From positions 1 through 36,595 of the forward strand of contig JAAVHI010000003.1 in the NCBI GenBank assembly GCA_014799785.1: a stretch of 36,595 nt of DNA, given 5' to 3'. The stretch's first letter is position 1; each line of letters begins with the position of its first letter. Both the position numbers and the translations under genes were made by a program. The stretch comes from Ruminococcus sp. (lineage in GTDB: Bacteria; Bacillota; Clostridia; Oscillospirales; Ruminococcaceae). The notes beneath the pieces are model-generated. The model worked only from the letters and a program-made list of their open reading frames with translations. It ran no database searches and had not been told where the DNA came from. Positions 31,461-36,595 of the stretch are shown piece after piece.

Positions 31461-34001
31461 TTAATTTCTGGTGTACTGGTATGCCTGCCACTGATGGATA
31501 GGATCGCCCGCGTTGCCGTCGTCCGCAAGGTTGGGGTTGATGTAGGCTACACCCTGATCATTCTGGAATTCGTAATCCTTACAAAGGATCGAACCTACAA
31601 AAATGAACGGCCAGCTTGTATCAACATGAGCGCCCGAACTGGATTCTCCGCTGAAGTAGTACATATCGTCAAATGTTACGCTGGATTTCTGCGACCATAT
31701 ATTAGTATCAGGTCCAAAGAAATATCCCGCAAAAAAGCCGCTATTACCTCCAATGTCTTGGGTGTTGAAAGTTCCGCCTGAGAAATAATAATAAATTTTG
31801 GGAACCTTTATACCGTGACCGGCAGTCATTCCCACATTAAGAGAACTTGGAATAATGCCGTCTGAGTCGATATCAGAGTTTGTTTTAACTTCATACATTG
31901 ATGTAGTCCATACTTGTACGCCCTTAAAATCATAAGTTGCATTAGGAGTGGCTCCAAAAATTTTAAGAGTTGTATCGTCGTCAACAATAATTTTCAGATT
32001 TTCAACAGAGACTGTTGGCGTTGGAGGAGCCCACCAAGGATTTGTCTTATACGCAAGATATAATTCAGCTGTTCCTCCGCCTGTTACGCGCAGAATCTTT
32101 CCGCCATAGTTTTTATCGTAAACAACATATTGCGCTAATCCTGCACCTGTGTCTATTCCCGCGGTAACGACCGCGTCTGTAAGTTCATCTGATGGAATAT
32201 TCGTAGCATCGGTAAAGTCGCTTCCTGCAAGAGAGATCGCAGTCTTTGCCACAGGAGCTGCACTCGCATTTCCGTCAGAATCCGTATAATTTCCATCTGT
32301 GTCTATATAGTAGTAATTGTCATAGTTTCCTTTATGTGTTTCAACTTTTTTTGTCACAGAAGGAGAACCCGGAAGCTTTATTTCAAACTTATCCTTACCG
32401 GTAGATGTTTTATTTTGCATATCATCAGCCATGTCCGGAATAACTACATCGGATGAATTGAAACTTCCGCCGGGGCCGCCTTCACTTGTAGCGCTGGTAA
32501 GTATAACAGGATTGCCGTCACCGTCATAACCCGCGATTATTGTTGCACCGGCAGTAGTATAAATAGTACAGCCCGTACCTGTTTTAATAGTATTGCCGTT
32601 AACACAGTTATTTTGAGCCGTTATATCTCCGCCTACATACATATTTCCCGTTATATCAGGATTTCCCGCAGTAGATGTGAGCGTACAATTGCCGGTAATA
32701 TAAACATTGCCGTTGCAGGTAAACTGCGAGCCGCTGGTAAAAATGAAATCTCCGTCTACGATCACGTCAACAGCTTCGTCGCCTGTTCCGCCTATGGTAA
32801 TTTTGTTTGTTACGTTCAGGTCTCCGTTAACGTATACAAACGGTCTCTTATCCAAAGAAGTATCAGTTACCGCTGCTTTGATGTCGCTGCCGTTGTTAGA
32901 AATCAAATCTCCGCCCAAAAATACATACTCACCCTCTGTAAGGATGATCGGCGTTACAACGTTGATATTCAAACCTGTTTCACAATAAACAGTTCCGTAA
33001 ATACCGCCGTTATTTGTCCAGTTTATTGGAGCTGTGGGATTGGCAGGATCGCCTATCATAGACATACCGCCGACAATATAAGCATGGTTTATACCGGTTG
33101 CTCCGCCGAATGCCGTGATAGCTCTGCTGGAGTTATTTATCGGCGGCTCGTTGGAATTGCATATGAGAACAGCAGTTCCCTCAACGCCGCGGATCATAGT
33201 CGTCGCAGTGATCTTCAGACGCATTTTATCCTTTTTACGGCTTCCGTTTGCTACAGCCTTAATTACATCCTTGTAATTCTGAGCATTGCTGAGAAACGTC
33301 TTGATATCATCCTCATCGCCGTTGAAGCTTGCGATCTTATCCTTTACCTTTGTAGTCGGGTCGCTCGTAAGAACGTCGTCGCCCATATCGTACTCACGGC
33401 TCAGAACCTCAATAGTGATCCTGGCCTTTTTCTTGTCTGCCATTTCACCGAAGTTATGCGATGATTTGGAGGCGTCTACTCCGTTTGTAAGCGTCGGGAA
33501 CTCCACCTCGTAAACTACCGCCGATTCATACGTCGTACCCGAAGCGACAACGCCGAAGTAGTCCACATATTCGTCCTTTCCTGTAACGGAAACATCGTTT
33601 GCGTATGTCGCAAATTCAGTCTGAAGCAGATTCTGTATACTTTTTTTCACATCTGCGTCAGCTGTATCCTTTGTCTTGATCTTGTACAGCTCAAGCTGCA
33701 GCGCAAGGCCCTGCTTCATATCAGCGGTCTCACCGTCGCCGTATGTGTAGCTCATTGGACTTGTGCCGCTGTCAGGATATGCATAGTATGACCTGTCGTA
33801 CAGCAGATTCTGTGTGAAAACATCAAGAGCAGAACGAGCCGAATAGTACGCCTGATTCTCTTCATACTTAGTGTAAATGCGCTGACTTGCGGTAGTTACA
33901 ACCGTCAAGGTCGCCATAAGCATGATAATCAGAACAAGCATAACGGTCAGTATCATGATCAGTACCGTACCGCTAAAGCTTTTTAGCCGCTTGCCTTTCA
34001 T
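31461..34001 (-). CDS. Large PilX-like membrane-anchored surface protein, candidate pilus tip component, 846 aa
   Basis: An N-terminal basic segment and a long hydrophobic helix (about residues 9-36, TVLIMILTVMLVLIIMLM) resemble the PilX N-terminal domain, but the FTLIE cleavage motif is absent. The next region (about 40-290) resembles PilX/PilY-associated pilus proteins. A middle part (about 300-520) has a run of beta-strand repeats with Gly/Asn turns, such as VNGDLNVTNKITIGG, DVIVDGDFIFTSG and NVYITGNCTLTS, consistent with a beta-helix. The C-terminal part is rich in Ser, Thr, Tyr and Trp. The ATG at 34001 has AGGGTGG 6 bases upstream. It lies between pilO and two minor pilins, as expected of a tip adhesin or pilus-associated protein (inferred). 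Confidence 0.7.
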   Translation of the reverse strand: MKGKRLKSFSGTVLIMILTVMLVLIIMLMATLTVVTTASQRIYTKYEENQAYYSARSALDVFTQNLLYDRSYYAYPDSGTSPMSYTYGDGETADMKQGLALQLELYKIKTKDTADADVKKSIQNLLQTEFATYANDVSVTGKDEYVDYFGVVASGTTYESAVVYEVEFPTLTNGVDASKSSHNFGEMADKKKARITIEVLSREYDMGDDVLTSDPTTKVKDKIASFNGDEDDIKTFLSNAQNYKDVIKAVANGSRKKDKMRLKITATTMIRGVEGTAVLICNSNEPPINNSSRAITAFGGATGINHAYIVGGMSMIGDPANPTAPINWTNNGGIYGTVYCETGLNINVVTPIILTEGEYVFLGGDLISNNGSDIKAAVTDTSLDKRPFVYVNGDLNVTNKITIGGTGDEAVDVIVDGDFIFTSGSQFTCNGNVYITGNCTLTSTAGNPDITGNMYVGGDITAQNNCVNGNTIKTGTGCTIYTTAGATIIAGYDGDGNPVILTSATSEGGPGGSFNSSDVVIPDMADDMQNKTSTGKDKFEIKLPGSPSVTKKVETHKGNYDNYYYIDTDGNYTDSDGNASAAPVAKTAISLAGSDFTDATNIPSDELTDAVVTAGIDTGAGLAQYVVYDKNYGGKILRVTGGGTAELYLAYKTNPWWAPPTPTVSVENLKIIVDDDTTLKIFGATPNATYDFKGVQVWTTSMYEVKTNSDIDSDGIIPSSLNVGMTAGHGIKVPKIYYYFSGGTFNTQDIGGNSGFFAGYFFGPDTNIWSQKSSVTFDDMYYFSGESSSGAHVDTSWPFIFVGSILCKDYEFQNDQGVAYINPNLADDGNAGDPIHQWQAYQYTRN

Positions 34002-34056
34002 TGTCAACCACCCTTTCTCTCAGATTTCGTCTCTTAAAATATCAAATACTTATTTA

Positions 34057-34096
34057 ATCGGCTAAAACCGATAAACCAAAATGATTTATCGGTTTG
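34057..34096 (-). terminator. Hairpin between pilO and the PilX-like gene with alternative pairing
   Basis: On the minus strand AAACCGATAAA (34085-34095) pairs over 11 positions with TTTATCGGTTT (34065-34075), followed by TTAGCC rather than a long T-run. A second pairing, ATCGG with CCGAT (34057-34072), uses part of the same sequence. It could be an attenuator or an mRNA-stabilising element that sets the dosage of downstream genes. Confidence 0.5.
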
Positions 34097-34109
34097 CCTC
34101 AGCGGCATT

Positions 34110-34877
34110 TTAAGCCGCCGGTTCAGCAGCCTCCTCAGCTGCCGGCTCGATCGGTTTTACCTCATCGGTTTCCTTGAGTACCTCTTCCACATTCAGCGGG
34201 AAGATAGAGTACATCGTAAGGTTTACGGAGGCCGACGGCTCATTGTCCGACGGATTGCTTTCGGTATTTACCGAATTAAGAACGATTGTTTTCTCATCTT
34301 CGGCAAGTCTGTCCATTACATCGTACACCTTATTGATATTTGCAGTATCCAAGCCAAATGTTAACGTTACATTTGTCACGCCGATTACCGTATTAGGATA
34401 CGACGGAGCAGGAACACCGTTGTACAGATCATAAACCTCCTGAGGAAGCTCATTGTAAAGATCGGCGTTCATCTTGTTTTCATATGCAAGATAATTCAGC
34501 TTTGAAACCGTGTATCTGTTTATAGCGTCAGCAGTCGTATAAGACGTGCTCATGGAAGTTATATCCAGATTCAAGTTTGAAAGCGCATCCCTGATATAAG
34601 TTTCATTTACATAAGGGTGAGCCTCGTCAAGGAATATCTCCTGCTTTTCGCCGATCTCCTCAGCAGTTGCCTTCATGTCATCGATTATATCGGAAAGCGT
34701 TCCGATCTTAGAGTCGATATCTGCTTTTTCCTGCTGCTTTGCGGCAAGATTTGCCTTGGCGATCTCAACATTTTCAAACTTAGGCTTGATGAAAATGAAG
34801 AACCCAGCCACAAGAACCAGAATAACCATTACAACGATAAAGATGACCTTATCTCTGTACGAAAGCTTTAAATTCAT
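34110..34877 (-). CDS. pilO: Type IV pilus inner-membrane protein PilO-like, 255 aa
   Basis: PilO pairs with PilN in the alignment complex that links the motor to the pilus. There is a single N-terminal membrane segment (about residues 11-30, VIFIVVMVILVLVAGFFIF), a coiled coil (about 34-80) and a globular ferredoxin-like domain (about 85-235) typical of PilO. The tail is acidic and Ala/Pro-rich. AGGTG lies just upstream of the ATG. The gene directly follows the PilM-PilN fusion. It is assigned by topology, size and position, as PilO sequence conservation is low. Confidence 0.8.
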   Translation of the reverse strand: MNLKLSYRDKVIFIVVMVILVLVAGFFIFIKPKFENVEIAKANLAAKQQEKADIDSKIGTLSDIIDDMKATAEEIGEKQEIFLDEAHPYVNETYIRDALSNLNLDITSMSTSYTTADAINRYTVSKLNYLAYENKMNADLYNELPQEVYDLYNGVPAPSYPNTVIGVTNVTLTFGLDTANINKVYDVMDRLAEDEKTIVLNSVNTESNPSDNEPSASVNLTMYSIFPLNVEEVLKETDEVKPIEPAAEEAAEPAA

Positions 34878-34906
34878 TTGTAATCACCTGCACTTTCTGA
34901 CTATTA

Positions 34907-36433
34907 TCATTCTGCCGATTCGGCGGACTGTTCAGCGTCTTCCGCCGGCTCAGGCTCAACGGGACGCATTGAGAACGATATCGTGAACTCGTATCCCGAG
35001 GTTCCGCCTTCCTTGTCATCACTCTGCGAAAAGCCGTTATACGTTACGTTCTCAAAGATATCCTGCTCAAAGAAATTTCCTACCACTTCAGCAGGCTCAT
35101 TGACCCTGTTGGCAGTACATGTTACCGTAAAGAAACCGTCACCGTAGGCTATAGTTTTCCAGCCAACGCCTGTGCCCGAGAAATTCGCTTCAATATCTTC
35201 GATAACATCTCTGGTAAGCATAGGAAGAGAACCGTAGTTATCATATGCTATGTCAACATACGCCTTAACGTTATTCACCTTATCGAGCTTTGTCTGCGCC
35301 GCGTCAACAGCAGCGATCTGTGCGGCAACTTCGGGAGAATCCAGATACTCCTGTATCGCGGCAGTATCGTTCTTGAAGCCGTTCTCCTGAATATTTCCGA
35401 ATATCCACACCGCGCCGACAACTGCAGCAGATACTGCTATCGAGCCGAATACCGCCATAGCGAACTTTGCGCCCGCACTGGTACGTCCCGAAGCGGCGTC
35501 AACCTCAATAAGGTTGATACGTTCGGTATCCTTGTTGCTGCGGAACATAGCTCCGATAGCGTTTGCGTACGCCTGGAACTCAAAGTTTTCATATCCGCCG
35601 ATATTGCTGGGAACTCCCAGCAGGCTGGTGGAAATATCCATCTGCTCCAGAGCGTTTGTAAGACGGATATACTCTGTGGTATCGCCGTAGAATACAACGT
35701 TCTGTATCGGATTGTCACCGCTTCTGGATTTCTGGAACTGGAACATTCTGAAAATGTTCTCGTTAACAGCCTCGTATATGTAGTCCTCGGAATTATCGTA
35801 GTCCTCGGGATCAATCGACGCGAAACGTGAGAACGTGAGCTGATTGTTCTCGTACAGGTTAAGGCTTACGAAGTTGGGGTCGATCTGAACGAGCAGCATA
35901 GGCATTTTTGCCTTGGACTTGGAATCGCCCAGAATGATCCTTGAGATCGAGTTGCAGGAAACCACAACCGAACGCAGGCTTATGCCCAGCATGGAGAATA
36001 CCTTTCTGAAGCAGTCAACAACTTCAAAAGGACATGCCGTGGCAAGAACCTTCATTGCCTGAACGCCCTCTTCCTCGACCTCTCCCGCGATGGTGTAGGA
36101 GATGGAATAGTCCTCGGCAATTCCCATCTGGTGCTGCATCTGGTTCTGAACCATAGTCAGAAGCTGCGTACCCTTTGCCTTCGGGATATGTAATTCCTTA
36201 AAAATGATAAGATTCGACGAAACGCTGATAACAGCTTCCTTGTCAGCCATTCTCTTGGCTTTGAGCTCGTCGTTGATGATTGTCGCCATTTTGGGTATAT
36301 CTTTTATATGACCATTAACAATCAGACCCTCGCCTATGTCGATAGTGGAAGCGTCGGCAACCTTTATCTTGCCGCGAGCCTCTGTACCGCGGATAATGCG
36401 GACGTGTCTGTCTGTAATATCAAATGAAAGCAT
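34907..36433 (-). CDS. pilM: PilM-PilN fusion protein of the type IV pilus platform, 508 aa
   Basis: The N-terminal part (about residues 1-300) is PilM-like, an actin-fold protein: MLSFDITDRHVRIIRG, PKMATIINDELK and IDPNFVSLNLYENNQLTFSRF. The C-terminal part is PilN-like, with one membrane segment (about 324-347) and a periplasm-side domain (about 380-485). Between them is RINLIEVD at 305-312, matching the PilN motif (INLLP type) that binds PilM. The acidic tail is Glu-rich. The ATG at 36433 has GAGG 8 bases upstream; the GTG at 36442 is too close. pilC lies upstream, pilO downstream. The two parts are usually separate genes. Confidence 0.85.
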   Translation of the reverse strand: MLSFDITDRHVRIIRGTEARGKIKVADASTIDIGEGLIVNGHIKDIPKMATIINDELKAKRMADKEAVISVSSNLIIFKELHIPKAKGTQLLTMVQNQMQHQMGIAEDYSISYTIAGEVEEEGVQAMKVLATACPFEVVDCFRKVFSMLGISLRSVVVSCNSISRIILGDSKSKAKMPMLLVQIDPNFVSLNLYENNQLTFSRFASIDPEDYDNSEDYIYEAVNENIFRMFQFQKSRSGDNPIQNVVFYGDTTEYIRLTNALEQMDISTSLLGVPSNIGGYENFEFQAYANAIGAMFRSNKDTERINLIEVDAASGRTSAGAKFAMAVFGSIAVSAAVVGAVWIFGNIQENGFKNDTAAIQEYLDSPEVAAQIAAVDAAQTKLDKVNNVKAYVDIAYDNYGSLPMLTRDVIEDIEANFSGTGVGWKTIAYGDGFFTVTCTANRVNEPAEVVGNFFEQDIFENVTYNGFSQSDDKEGGTSGYEFTISFSMRPVEPEPAEDAEQSAESAE

Positions 36434-36508
36434 ACTCGTCACCTCACAAATTTTTTATTAATATTTGATGAACAGGTCCCTGTTCTTGTGCTTTTTTCCG
36501 TTTTCCGC

Positions 36509-36595
36509 TTACTGGATGTTCTCCATGGAGTTGTAGATAGCGGGGAGGATACCTGCGATAACGAAACCGATCGCAATACCCATGATAATGATCAT
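36509..36595 (-). CDS. pilC: PilC C-terminus (type II secretion system F family platform protein), partial
   Basis: Only the last 28 codons are in the window: MIIIMGIAIGFVIAGILPAIYNSMENIQ is split here as a final membrane helix (MIIIMGIAIGFVIAGILPAI) and a short tail. It matches the last membrane helix of PilC/GspF proteins, ending in an ILPxI-type motif. PilC is the inner-membrane platform on which PilB and PilT act. The frame is open to the window edge. It is probably first or early in the operon with the PilMN fusion; a GAACAGG/CCTGTTC hairpin lies in the gap between them. Confidence 0.75.
   Translation of the reverse strand: MIIIMGIAIGFVIAGILPAIYNSMENIQ

Noticed and set aside
36443..36508. 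Terminator between pilC and the PilMN fusion.
   Set aside because: The GAACAGG/CCTGTTC hairpin is not followed by a T-run on the minus strand.
22696..36595. Type II secretion or competence pseudopilus instead of type IV pilus.
   Set aside because: A PilT with retraction motif, PilM/PilN/PilO and a strongly expressed major pilin favour a true type IV pilus.

Overview
The window looks like chromosomal DNA of a Gram-positive clostridial bacterium, most likely a Ruminococcus-like member of the Oscillospiraceae. The grounds are sigma-A promoters with 16-18 base spacers, strong purine-rich ribosome binding sites, sporulation-type genes (SpoIIR, a SigH-like sigma factor), meso-diaminopimelate dehydrogenase and a clostridial-type type IV pilus locus. 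The genus is inferred from gene content, not measured.

Layout. 1-2452: feoAB iron(II) uptake operon (minus strand) with a perfect sigma-A promoter and a DtxR/IdeR-like palindrome. 2628-8949: a plus-strand signalling block with a FapA-family (DUF342) protein, a REC/HD-GYP response regulator (c-di-GMP phosphodiesterase type), a 7TM hybrid histidine kinase ending in REC and HPt domains, and a DUF2461 protein. 8999-13448 (minus): a second hybrid kinase with two receivers and a structured leader, a compact pseudoknot-like RNA with terminator, a small zinc-ribbon protein, a degenerate tRNA-like sequence and a SigH-like sigma factor. 13629-16097 (minus): a stand-alone fumarase-type beta subunit, a DivIVA-like coiled-coil protein and SpoIIR. 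16250-22635: tRNA-Thr(GGT), a P-loop ATPase (minus), an HD-domain protein, a LUD-domain protein, a candidate small RNA, a 2-hydroxyacyl-CoA dehydratase-related protein (COG3581 type), a FliD-like protein, a multi-hairpin RNA candidate and ddh.

22696-36595: a type IV pilus locus, almost all on the minus strand. Reading in the direction of transcription it holds the end of pilC, a pilM-pilN fusion, pilO, a large PilX-like surface protein, two minor pilins, pilB, pilT, another minor pilin, the major pilin, a membrane-anchored C39-like peptidase and a further pilin. A prepilin peptidase (pilD) sits in the middle on the plus strand. PilB and PilT would drive extension and retraction on a PilC/PilMN/PilO platform, PilD would process the five FTLIE-type prepilins, and the large protein is a candidate tip component or adhesin. 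The HD-GYP regulator and the two hybrid kinases could couple c-di-GMP or phosphorelay signals to the pili, but nothing in the sequence links them directly.

The most unusual items are several compact, apparently unclassified RNA structures (12187-12300, 21413-21538, 19105-19190, and the leaders of the second kinase and of pilB), a tRNA-like remnant with a duplicated anticodon-arm region, the PilMN fusion that keeps the PilN docking motif inside one chain, and the C39-like protease embedded between two pilin genes. No CRISPR array, insertion sequence or prophage was seen.
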